Source: Phycisphaerales bacterium (GTDB taxonomy: Bacteria; Planctomycetota; Phycisphaerae; Sedimentisphaerales; Anaerohalosphaeraceae). Taken from it: a stretch of 15,548 nt of DNA. The DNA lies in assembly GCA_003152975.1 (NCBI GenBank), contig PMBP01000119.1, positions 419-15,966 of the forward strand, given 5' to 3'. The notes under the pieces are model-generated. The model did no database searches. It saw nothing but the letters and a program-made list of their open reading frames with translations, and had not been told where the DNA came from. Positions 6,219 through 13,837 of this stretch are shown here, piece by piece. A program made the translations under genes and the position numbers. Numbering within the stretch: the first letter of the stretch is position 1; every line of letters starts with the position of its first letter.

Positions 6219-8330
6219 ATGAGTCTGGACCAATTTTTTGCCCCGCAATCGATCGCCGTAATCGGCGCATCCCGCAAGCCGGGAAAGGTCGGCTTTGAAA
6301 TCCTGGCGGGGGTGATCAAGTCCGGTTTTCCCGGGAAGGTCTATCCGGTCAATCCCACTTGCGAGGAGGTACAGGGGCTCAAATCGTATCCGGACCTCAA
6401 GTCGATCGAAGGGCCAGTGGACCTGGCTGTGATCGTGGTGGCGGCCAAGCAGGCGGTGTCGGCGATGCAGGCGTGCGCGGACAAGGGGGTCAAGTCGGCG
6501 ATCGTGGTTTCGTCGGGATTCAAGGAGCTTGGGCCGGAGGGGGCGGAGTTGGAGCAGTCGCTGGTGCGGACGGCCAAGACGGCGGGGATCCGATTCATCG
6601 GGCCCAACTGCATCGGGATCCTGTGCCCGGCGACGCCGCTGAACGCCAGCTTCGCGGGGGCCTTGCCGCGGCCGGGAACGGTGGGATATTTTTCACAGTC
6701 GGGGTCGATCCTGGCGGCGATGGTGGATATGTCGCGGGCGGCGGATATCGGATTCAGCAAGCTGGCCAGCATCGGCAACAAGGCCGACATCGACGAGATG
6801 GAGATGATCCGGTACCTGGGCGACGACCCGGATACGCAGGTGATCGCGGGGTACTTAGAGACGATCCTGGACGGGGACGAATTCATCCGGCAATCGGAGC
6901 GGATCAGCCGGAAGAAGCCGATCTTGTTGTTGAAGGCCGGGGGGACAAAGGCCGGGGCACAGGCGGCGACTTCGCATACGGGGCGGCTGGCGGGTACGGA
7001 AAACGCCTACGAGTGCGTGTTCGAGCGGGCGGGGGTGGTTCGGTGCGAATCCATCAAGGCGCAGTTCGACTACGCCCGGGCGTTCGCGTATCAACCGCTG
7101 CCTGCCGGGCCGGCGGTGGGGGTGATCGCCAACGCGGGCGGCGCGGGGATCATGGCGACCGACGCCATCGAACGGGAAGGGCTGGAGCTGGCGCAGTTTA
7201 CGCCGGAGACGACGGCGCGGATCTCGCTGATCATGGAGAACGCGGCGATTACGCATATCAATAATCCGCTGGACCTGCTCGGCGATGCGCTGGCGGACCG
7301 GTATGAGTTCGCGATGCGGGCGGTGCTGGACGATCCGAATGTGCAGTCGCTGCTGATTTTGCTGAGCCCGCACGCGATGACGGAGTGCCTGGCAACGGCG
7401 GAGGCGATCGTGCGGGTGGCCAAGGAGATGCGCGACAAGCCGATCCTGGCGTGTTTCCTGGGGGCGTCGCGGATCGAGGAGGCAACCGGGGTGCTGCGGA
7501 CCGGGCGGATTCCGAGTTATGACTCGCCGGAAAGCGCGGTGGCGGCGCTGCGGACGATGGTGCAGTATTCCAAGTGGCGAAGCCGGCCGAAACGGATCGT
7601 CCGGTTGTTCCCCGTCAACCGGCGGAAGGTCGAGCGGATTCTCGAACGGCACCTTCGTACCGACCAGCTTGAGCTGGGGGAGATGGATTCGAAGGAGATT
7701 TTGCAGGCGTACGGATTCGTGACGCCGCCGGGGGGATTGGCCAATACGGCCGAGCAGGCGGCCAACATTGCCACGCAGATCGGGTATCCGGTGGTGCTGA
7801 AGGTATGGTCACCGGACATCGTTCACAAGAGTGATTTTGGAGGCGTAAAGACCGGTATCCTCAACGAGCAGGAGGTGATGGACGTATTCGACCTGATGAT
7901 GTACCGGATCCCCAAGAAGGTGCCGAACGTCAATATCCTCGGGATCACGGTCGAGCGGATGTACCAGCACGGGCGCGAGGTGATCCTGGGGATGACGCGG
8001 GACCCGCGGTTTGGGCCGCTGATGATGTTCGGAATGGGCGGCAAGCTGGTGGAGGTGCTGGAGGATGTCGCGTTTTACCCGGCTCCGCTGACTTCGTCGG
8101 AGGCCAAGGAGATGCTGGTGCGAACGCGAACCTACGATATTTTGCGGGGTGTGCGCGGCGACGAGGGCGTGGATATCGACGCGATCGCCGAAGCGCTGCA
8201 GCGGCTCAGCCAGTTGGTGACGGAGTTTCCGATGATCAAGGAGATGGACATCAACCCGTTTATCGTAGGGCGCGAGGGGATGACGCCGATCGCGGTTGAC
8301 GCGATGATGACTCTGGAAAAGCCGAAATAA
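6219..8330 (+). CDS. ADP-forming acetate/acyl-CoA ligase (fused alpha-beta)
   Basis: The enzyme interconverts acyl-CoA + ADP + Pi with acid + CoA + ATP, usually acetate. I start at ATG 6219 (703 residues) because MSLDQFFAPQSIAVIGAS matches the family's usual N-terminus and GAGGAG lies just upstream; TTG 6183 and ATG 6198 would add non-conserved residues. Order: CoA-binding Rossmann domain (about 1-130), two succinyl-CoA-ligase-like domains (about 145-460), and an ATP-grasp domain (about 480-703). The phosphohistidine loop is present (TSHTGRLAGTENA, H253), as are E214, the second conserved histidine (SPDIVHKSDFGGVK, H536) and the Mg-binding EMDINPF (675-681). With both histidines it should be catalytically active, unlike the related domain of Pat proteins. 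It has no GNAT domain of its own. It is first in the operon, 48 nt before the CoA-transferase gene. The acyl substrate is not certain. Confidence 0.93.
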   Translation: MSLDQFFAPQSIAVIGASRKPGKVGFEILAGVIKSGFPGKVYPVNPTCEEVQGLKSYPDLKSIEGPVDLAVIVVAAKQAVSAMQACADKGVKSAIVVSSGFKELGPEGAELEQSLVRTAKTAGIRFIGPNCIGILCPATPLNASFAGALPRPGTVGYFSQSGSILAAMVDMSRAADIGFSKLASIGNKADIDEMEMIRYLGDDPDTQVIAGYLETILDGDEFIRQSERISRKKPILLLKAGGTKAGAQAATSHTGRLAGTENAYECVFERAGVVRCESIKAQFDYARAFAYQPLPAGPAVGVIANAGGAGIMATDAIEREGLELAQFTPETTARISLIMENAAITHINNPLDLLGDALADRYEFAMRAVLDDPNVQSLLILLSPHAMTECLATAEAIVRVAKEMRDKPILACFLGASRIEEATGVLRTGRIPSYDSPESAVAALRTMVQYSKWRSRPKRIVRLFPVNRRKVERILERHLRTDQLELGEMDSKEILQAYGFVTPPGGLANTAEQAANIATQIGYPVVLKVWSPDIVHKSDFGGVKTGILNEQEVMDVFDLMMYRIPKKVPNVNILGITVERMYQHGREVILGMTRDPRFGPLMMFGMGGKLVEVLEDVAFYPAPLTSSEAKEMLVRTRTYDILRGVRGDEGVDIDAIAEALQRLSQLVTEFPMIKEMDINPFIVGREGMTPIAVDAMMTLEKPK

Positions 8331-8378
8331 GGATTCGGGTGCCCGGTCGAGCGGGCCGGGGCGGAAGGGACGCAGCTC

Positions 8379-10265
8379 ATGCAACAGCCATTCGATTGGA
8401 AAGAACGCTATGCCGGGCAGATCTGCACGGCCCCCGAGGCCTGCAAGCACATCCAGTCCGGCAACAACATCTTCATCGGGACCGGGTGCGGACAGCCGCA
8501 GCACCTGGTGCAGTCGCTGGTGGAACACTCGCCGCATGTCTATGACGCGCACATCATCCACATGCTGACGATGGGCTCGGCGCCGTACGCGACGGAGGCG
8601 TTTTCCGAGAAGTACAAGATGAACAGCTTTTTCATCGCCGACAACGTGCGGGGGGCGCTGGAGCGGGGGATCGGGGACTACACGCCGATTTTTCTGTCGG
8701 ATATCCCGCGGCTGTTTTCGAGCGGGCGAATGCCGGTGGACGCGGCGATGATCAGCGTAACGCCGCCGGATATCAACGGGCTGTGCAGTCTGGGCGTATC
8801 GGTGGATATCGTCAAGTCGGCGGCGGCCAACGCCAAGCTGGTGATCGCGCAGGTCAACGCGAACATGCCGCGGACGATGGGCAACAGCTTCATCCACGTC
8901 AACTCGATCGACTGGATGGTGCCGTTCGACGAGCCGCTGGTGACGGTCCAGTCGGATGAGCCCACCGAGGTATTGCGGAAGATCGGGCAGAACCTGGCGC
9001 GGCTGGTGGAGGACGGCAGCACGATCGAGTGCGGGATCGGGCGGATCCCGCAGGCGATGGCGGAATTTCTACACGACAAGAAAGAGCTGGGCATCCACAC
9101 GGAGATGTTCGGGGACTGGATCCTGGAGCTGATCGAGTGCGGGGCGGTGACCTGCACGAAAAAGACGATCAACCACGGCAAGATTGTCGCGAGCTTTTGC
9201 ATGGGCTCGCAGACGCTGTACGACACGATCAACAACAACTCGATGTTCGAGTTTCACCCGACCGAATATGTCAACGACCCGTTCGTCATCGCGCAGCACG
9301 ACAAGATGGTGGGGATCAATGTCGGGCTGGAGATCGACCTGACAGGGCAGGTGTGCGCCGACTCGCTGGGCTATCGGTTTTATAGCGGGATCGGGGGGCA
9401 AGTGGACTTCATCCGGGGCTGCGCGCGGAGCCGCGGCGGCAAGCCGATCATCGCGATGCCCTCGACGGCCAAGGACGACACGATCAGCCGGATCGTGCCG
9501 CGGCTGTCGGATGGGGCGGGCGTGGTGACGACGCGGGGCGATGTCCACTATGTGGTGACCGAATTCGGGATCGCGTACCTGCACGGCAAGAGCATCCGGG
9601 AGCGGGCGATGTCGCTGATCAGCATCGCGCACCCGAAGTTCCGCAAGGAGCTGATCCAGGCGGCCAAGGTGCAGCGGTACATCCATCCGGACCAGATCGA
9701 GATTGAATGGGACAAGGTGCGGTATCCGGACGAGTTGGAGCACTTTGAGACGCTGCGGGACGGGACGGAGATTTTCTTTCGGCCGGTCAAGCCGACCGAC
9801 GAGGAGTCGCTGGCAGACATGCTGTATTCGCTGAGCACGCAGTCGATCCGGCGACGGTACTTTACGCATACCAAGACCTTTCCACACAAGGACATGCAGA
9901 AACTGACGAACATCGATTACGAGCAGAACCTAGCGATCGTGGGGATCGTGCCGAGCCCGGCGGGCGAGGACATCGTGGCGATCGCTCAGTATTTTCTGGA
10001 CCCCAAGACGGGTGTGGCGGAAGTGGCCTTCATCGTGCAGGACGAGTGGCAGGACAAGGGCATGGGCAGCTTTTTGCTGGAATACATCACGACGATCGCC
10101 CGCAGCCGCGGGATCCGGTCGTTCTACGCGACGGTGCTGCCGATGAACAAGGCCATGCTACAGATTTTCTATAACAGCGGCTACGAGATCAAGACGGAAT
10201 TCGACGGCGATGCGTATTCGATCACTTATGAGCTGGCCAAACGGAAAGGGCGAGGGAAAGGGTAA
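8379..10265 (+). CDS. Acetyl-CoA hydrolase/transferase fused to a GNAT acetyltransferase
   Basis: This 628-residue protein has two parts. Residues about 10-432 form a class I CoA-transferase of the 4-hydroxybutyrate/acetyl-CoA hydrolase group. LGIHTEMFGDWI holds E242, which aligns by position and motif with what I recall as the catalytic glutamate (E238) of 4-hydroxybutyrate CoA-transferase. GQVCADSLG and FYSGIGGQVDFIRG (334-347) and the VVTEFGIAYLHGKS segment (392-405) are typical of the C-terminal domain. Residues about 463-620 form a GNAT domain with the acetyl-CoA-binding turn Q558-D-K-G-M-G563. RPVKPTDEESL and the NIDYEQNLAIVG segment resemble the GNAT of PatZ. A plain CoA-transferase would end near 432. 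The ribosome site GGAAGGGA lies 8 nt before ATG 8379. It could move CoA between acids, and acetylate enzymes such as Acs; the second role is inferred. Confidence 0.93.
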   Translation: MQQPFDWKERYAGQICTAPEACKHIQSGNNIFIGTGCGQPQHLVQSLVEHSPHVYDAHIIHMLTMGSAPYATEAFSEKYKMNSFFIADNVRGALERGIGDYTPIFLSDIPRLFSSGRMPVDAAMISVTPPDINGLCSLGVSVDIVKSAAANAKLVIAQVNANMPRTMGNSFIHVNSIDWMVPFDEPLVTVQSDEPTEVLRKIGQNLARLVEDGSTIECGIGRIPQAMAEFLHDKKELGIHTEMFGDWILELIECGAVTCTKKTINHGKIVASFCMGSQTLYDTINNNSMFEFHPTEYVNDPFVIAQHDKMVGINVGLEIDLTGQVCADSLGYRFYSGIGGQVDFIRGCARSRGGKPIIAMPSTAKDDTISRIVPRLSDGAGVVTTRGDVHYVVTEFGIAYLHGKSIRERAMSLISIAHPKFRKELIQAAKVQRYIHPDQIEIEWDKVRYPDELEHFETLRDGTEIFFRPVKPTDEESLADMLYSLSTQSIRRRYFTHTKTFPHKDMQKLTNIDYEQNLAIVGIVPSPAGEDIVAIAQYFLDPKTGVAEVAFIVQDEWQDKGMGSFLLEYITTIARSRGIRSFYATVLPMNKAMLQIFYNSGYEIKTEFDGDAYSITYELAKRKGRGKG

Positions 10266-10327
10266 ACATTTTCAATTTTCAATTTGGGACAGCGGATTGA
10301 TTTCCGCGATTTGAAGGCGAAGATGTC
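10266..10327. other. Spacer within the operon
   Basis: This 62-nt gap carries TTTTCAATTTTCAATTTGGG, close to a word at about 3561, and a 5-bp GCGGA/TCCGC inverted repeat (10292-10307). No terminator is seen, so the operon probably reads through. Confidence 0.4.
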
Positions 10328-11125
10328 ATGAATAAGGCCAAAGGGAAAAGTAATGGGGGGCGGGGGATTCGGACGGCGATATGCCAGATCTTTTGCCTTG
10401 ACGGGGATCGCGAGGGGAATTTTGCTCGGATCGAGCACGCGCTGGCCGAGGCGGCGGAGAGCGAGGCGCGGCTGGCGTGTTTTCCGGAGTCGTCGCTGCT
10501 GGGGTGGGTCAATGCGGCGGCACACCAGCGGGCTTGCCCGATTCCGGGGGTCGATAGCGACCGGCTGTGTCGGCTGACCGAGCAGTATGGGCTGTATGTG
10601 TGCATCGGTCTGGACGAAAGCGACAACGGGCGGCTGTATGGGTCGGCCATTCTGATCGATCCGGCGGGCCAGATTCTGCTCAAGCACCGCAAGATCCATG
10701 TGCTGCCGGAACTGATGACGCCACCGTACACGCCGGGCAACGAGGCCGATGTCGCGGCGGTGACCACGCCGCTGGGGCGGATCGGGTTGCTGATCTGCGC
10801 CGACACCTTTGTGCCGCGGCTGCTGGATCGCATGCGGGCGCTGGCGGTGGATGTGCTGCTGGCGCCCTACGGCTGGGCGGCGCCGGAGACGCAGTGGCCG
10901 GGGCACGGCAACGAGCTACACCGCGTGGTCCGCTCCACGGCCGGGGCTATCGGGGCGGCGGTGGTGGGGACGGACTTAGTCGGGCAGATCACCTGCGGAC
11001 CGTGGACGGGGCAGGTCTATGGCGGCCAGAGCATCGCCGTGGATGCCCAGGGCAACACGCTGGCCATCGCGGCCGATCGGGATCGGGATATTCAGCTTAT
11101 CGATATTCCTTTAGTTTCGAGATAG
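10328..11125 (+). CDS. Nitrilase-superfamily carbon-nitrogen hydrolase
   Basis: These enzymes cleave amides, carbamoyl compounds or nitriles through a thiol intermediate. The 265-residue protein has the full Glu-Lys-Cys triad: E54 in CFPESSLLGW, K122 in LLKHRKIHV and C157 in GLLICADTF. The first 14 residues are Lys/Gly-rich and not conserved, so a slightly later start is possible; ATG 10328 has a weak GAAG-type ribosome site. There is no signal peptide, so it acts in the cytoplasm. It lies 62 nt after the CoA-transferase/GNAT gene. Substrate unknown; release of an organic acid that the neighbouring acyl-CoA enzymes activate is a guess. Confidence 0.88.
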   Translation: MNKAKGKSNGGRGIRTAICQIFCLDGDREGNFARIEHALAEAAESEARLACFPESSLLGWVNAAAHQRACPIPGVDSDRLCRLTEQYGLYVCIGLDESDNGRLYGSAILIDPAGQILLKHRKIHVLPELMTPPYTPGNEADVAAVTTPLGRIGLLICADTFVPRLLDRMRALAVDVLLAPYGWAAPETQWPGHGNELHRVVRSTAGAIGAAVVGTDLVGQITCGPWTGQVYGGQSIAVDAQGNTLAIAADRDRDIQLIDIPLVSR

Positions 11126-11218
11126 TCGAGAGCGAAGGGACGAATTGGGAATTTGAAATTGGATATTGGAAAATGGATTCCCGCTTTCACGGGAATGACA
11201 TGCAGGCGAGAGACGGAT
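11126..11218. repeat. Palindromic and AT-rich repeat inside the operon
   Basis: An AT-rich AATTTGAAATTGGATATTGG block (about 11142-11174) is followed by ATTCCCG/CGGGAAT (11177-11183 with 11190-11196, 6-nt loop) and GACA. This matches the hairpin at 126-145 with one base changed in the stem. It has no T-tract, so it may cause mRNA processing rather than termination. Its translation in the frame of the next gene resembles the artefact peptide seen when such repeats are added to a protein's N-terminus. Confidence 0.65.
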
Positions 11219-12472
11219 ATGAAAACGAATCGTCGTGAATGGATGAAAGCCGCGGGGGTGGTTGCCGGGGGATTGTTGCTGGCGCAGGACAAGGCCTTGG
11301 GGCTGGGAAAGCCGATTCCGATTTTGACCGACGACACGAAGGGATGGCCGGCGGATTTGCTGCTGGCGGGCAAGAGTACGATGAAGGTCAAGACGATCGA
11401 GACCTTCACGAAGAATCCGCTGAGCATCGTGCGGGTCACGACCGACAGCGGGGCCGAGGGGTTCGGACAGATCGCGCCGTTTGACGCGGACATCTCGGCG
11501 ACGATCCTGCACCGCAAGATCGCCCCGCATGTGCTGGGCAAGGACCCGTACGCGCTGGCAGCGATCAGCGAGACCTGCATCGACCGGAACCTGAAGTTTC
11601 CGTGGTCGTTCGTGTGCCGGGCGCTGGGAGGGGTGGATACGGCGCTGTGGGACATGCGGGGCAAGCTGGAAAACAAGAGCGTCTGCGAGCTGCTGGGCGG
11701 TGTGCCGCGGTCGCTGGGGGTGTACGGGTCGAGCATGAGCCGGTCGATCACGCCGGAGGATGAGGCCAAGCGGCTGGCGGGATTTCGGGATTCGCACGGG
11801 TTTCGGGCGTTCAAGATTCGCGTGGGGACCGACGCCGGGCACAACAAGGACGCCTGGCCGGGCCGGACCGAGCAGCTTGTGCCGGCGGTGCGGAAGGCGA
11901 TCGGGCCGGAGGTTGCGCTGCTGGCCGACGCCAACAGTTGCTACACGCCGGAGAAGGCCATCGAGGTCGGCAAGATGCTCGAACAGAACGGTGTCGTGCA
12001 TTTCGAAGAGCCGTGCCCGTATTGGGAATACGAATGGACGGCCCAGGTGACGGAGGCGTTGAAGAAGCTGAGTGTGGCCGGGGGCGAGCAGGACAACGAC
12101 TTGGCGCAGTGGAGGCGGATGATCGCCCTGCCGGCGATGGATATCGCGCAGCCGGATGTGTGCTATGTCGGCGGGATCACGCGGACGCTGCAGGTGGCGC
12201 AGATGGCGCACCGGGCGGGGATGAAGGTCGTGCCGCATTCGGCGAACCTGTCGATGGTGACGGTGTTTTCGCTGCACTTGATGGGGGCGATCCCCAACGC
12301 GGGCAACTATATCGAATACACTATCGAGAGCAACGACTGGACGAACGATCTGTTCGAGCCGGTGCTGCGGGTCCGCGACGGCAAGGTCGCGATCCCCAAC
12401 GGGCCGGGTTGGGGCGTGACGATCAATAAGAAATGGCTGGAGACGGCCGAGCGGCAGATCAGTTCGGTCTAA
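11219..12472 (+). CDS. Mandelate racemase/muconate lactonizing-family enzyme, TAT-exported
   Basis: This is an enolase-superfamily enzyme that removes a proton alpha to a carboxylate, as dehydratases and racemases do. I start at ATG 11219 (417 residues) because MKTNRREWMKAAGVVAGG is a twin-arginine signal; an upstream ATG at 11153 would add only translated repeat. Catalytic residues visible: K199-I-R201 in AFKIRVG, metal ligands D237 (ADANS), E263 (FEEP) and E290 (GGEQ), and the D313/H340 pair (QPDVCYVGG, VVPHSANLS). This is the mandelate-racemase subgroup pattern. It is predicted to fold in the cytoplasm and then be exported. The specific acid-sugar substrate cannot be told. The deacetylase gene follows 13 nt downstream. 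Confidence 0.9.
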   Translation: MKTNRREWMKAAGVVAGGLLLAQDKALGLGKPIPILTDDTKGWPADLLLAGKSTMKVKTIETFTKNPLSIVRVTTDSGAEGFGQIAPFDADISATILHRKIAPHVLGKDPYALAAISETCIDRNLKFPWSFVCRALGGVDTALWDMRGKLENKSVCELLGGVPRSLGVYGSSMSRSITPEDEAKRLAGFRDSHGFRAFKIRVGTDAGHNKDAWPGRTEQLVPAVRKAIGPEVALLADANSCYTPEKAIEVGKMLEQNGVVHFEEPCPYWEYEWTAQVTEALKKLSVAGGEQDNDLAQWRRMIALPAMDIAQPDVCYVGGITRTLQVAQMAHRAGMKVVPHSANLSMVTVFSLHLMGAIPNAGNYIEYTIESNDWTNDLFEPVLRVRDGKVAIPNGPGWGVTINKKWLETAERQISSV

Positions 12473-12485
12473 TCGGGGGAGACAC

Positions 12486-13616
12486 ATGGGAATCAAGGCC
12501 TTCATTCATTGCCCGGAACTGGAGCAGTATCCGTATCCGGAGAGTTGTCCGTTTAAGACCCTGCGGGCCGGGCGGACGCGGCAATTGCTGGCGTCGATGG
12601 GGCTCTTGCACGGGGCGGACAAGATCGAGGAGATTCCGACGGCGCTGACGCGACAGGAGCTGGAGTGGTTCCACACGCCGTCGTATCTGGATGCGATGGA
12701 GGCGGCCGACAGCGGGGAGTTTGATTACGCGATGCTGCGGTTCGGGTTGGGGACCTCGGACTGCCCGGTGTTCGCCGGGATGTATCCCTATGCGACCTGG
12801 GCGGCGGGGGCGACGGTGACGGGGGCGCGGATGATCGTAGAGGGGAAGGCGAGGATTGCGTTCAATCCTTCGGGCGGATATCACCACGCCTTTGAGGATC
12901 GGGCGGGAGGATTTTGCTATGTCAACGACATCGTGTTGGGGTGCATGGCCCTGGCGAAGGCGGGGAAACGGGTTGTTTTTCTTGACATCGATGTCCACCA
13001 CAGCGACGGCGTGCAGGCGGCGTTCTACCAGCGGCGGGATGTGATGACAATCTCGCTGCACCAGGATGGGCGGACGCTGTTTCCGGGGACGGGATTCGTT
13101 GAGGAGATCGGCGAAGGCGAGGGCCGGGGCTATGCAGTGAATGTGCCGCTGCCGATGGGGACCTACGATGCGGCGTATTTGCGGGCCGTGCGGAAGGTCG
13201 TGCTGCCGCTGCTGCACGCCTACAACCCGGATGTGATCGTGCTGGAGGCGGGGGCCGACACGCTGGCCAACGATCCGCTGGCCAACCTGAGCTTGACCAA
13301 CAACACGATGGCCGATGTGGTGGGGCTGCTGCTGGCATTCGGCAAGCCGATTCTGGCGACGGGCGGCGGCGGGTATAACCCCGACAACACGGCGCGGGCG
13401 TGGGCGCTGGTGTGGGCGGCGCTGTGCGGCGAGGATGCGGGGGGCGACCTGACGGCGGGGCTGGGGGGTGTGCTGCTGGAGACGACCGACTGGTCGGGCG
13501 GCCTGCGGGACCGACAACTGGCGCCGGACAAGGCGCGGCGGGATGCGGTCGATGGGGTACTCGATCAGACGATCGAGCAAGTCAAGAAGGCGGTGTTTCC
13601 GATTCATGGACTGTAA
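12486..13616 (+). CDS. Histone deacetylase-family / AcuC-type protein deacetylase
   Basis: This is a zinc-dependent amidohydrolase that removes acetyl groups from lysine side chains or polyamines. The 376-residue length is near that of AcuC. The active site appears complete: GGYHHAF with H133 and H134, GFCYVND (142-148), zinc ligands D169 and H171 in DIDVHHSDG, D258 in EAGADTL, and the transition-state tyrosine Y297 in GGGGYNPDN. The pattern is class I-like. GGGGGAG lies just before ATG 12486, and the gap to the racemase-family gene is 13 nt, so it is the last gene of the operon. In Bacillus, AcuC deacetylates acetyl-CoA synthetase. The acs gene and a GNAT-fusion gene nearby make the same job likely here, but that is inferred. 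Confidence 0.92.
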   Translation: MGIKAFIHCPELEQYPYPESCPFKTLRAGRTRQLLASMGLLHGADKIEEIPTALTRQELEWFHTPSYLDAMEAADSGEFDYAMLRFGLGTSDCPVFAGMYPYATWAAGATVTGARMIVEGKARIAFNPSGGYHHAFEDRAGGFCYVNDIVLGCMALAKAGKRVVFLDIDVHHSDGVQAAFYQRRDVMTISLHQDGRTLFPGTGFVEEIGEGEGRGYAVNVPLPMGTYDAAYLRAVRKVVLPLLHAYNPDVIVLEAGADTLANDPLANLSLTNNTMADVVGLLLAFGKPILATGGGGYNPDNTARAWALVWAALCGEDAGGDLTAGLGGVLLETTDWSGGLRDRQLAPDKARRDAVDGVLDQTIEQVKKAVFPIHGL

Positions 13617-13714
13617 ACAAATTAAAAAGGACATAGGATATAGGCGTTAGGATTTAGGAATGGATTCGGCGTTTTGGCGGGAATGACAAACGGACTCCTT
13701 CAGGGTCAAAAAGA
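13617..13714. repeat. Intergenic repeat between convergent genes
   Basis: An AT-rich unit with TAGGATATAGG and TAGGATTTAGG (about 13630-13659) is followed by a decayed ATTCCCGC-type hairpin (about 13663-13685, ending GCGGGAATGAC). The order and polarity match the repeat at 11142-11199. No clear plus-strand terminator with a T-tract follows the deacetylase gene. Confidence 0.5.
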
Positions 13715-13749
13715 AAGCGGTCTGAAAAACGAGAGTCTTCAGACCGCTT
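13715..13749 (-). terminator. Intrinsic terminator of the MFS transporter gene
   Basis: This is a perfect 12-bp stem (AAGCGGTCTGAA/TTCAGACCGCTT) with an 11-nt loop. On the minus strand it is followed by TCTTTTT. It lies about 90 nt past the transporter stop. On the plus strand there is no T-tract, so it would serve the deacetylase transcript poorly. Confidence 0.8.
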
Positions 13750-13837
13750 GAAGCCGTACCCGCGAATGAAATTGACGAATGACAATTGAATATTAGTCTT
13801 GTCGGGTTATCTTCCGAAACGATTCCTCTTGACCTTC

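Noticed and set aside
6066..6248. Short minus-strand frame in the divergent promoter region
   Set aside because: It overlaps the plus-strand promoter and the start of the ligase gene and has no recognisable features.
11153..11218. Extended N-terminus of the racemase-family protein
   Set aside because: These codons translate the ATTCCCG hairpin repeat; the twin-arginine signal starts cleanly at 11219.
12459..13634. Long minus-strand open frame (391 codons) opposite the deacetylase
   Set aside because: It is an Arg/Pro/His-rich translation without motifs; the deacetylase metal site is on the plus strand.
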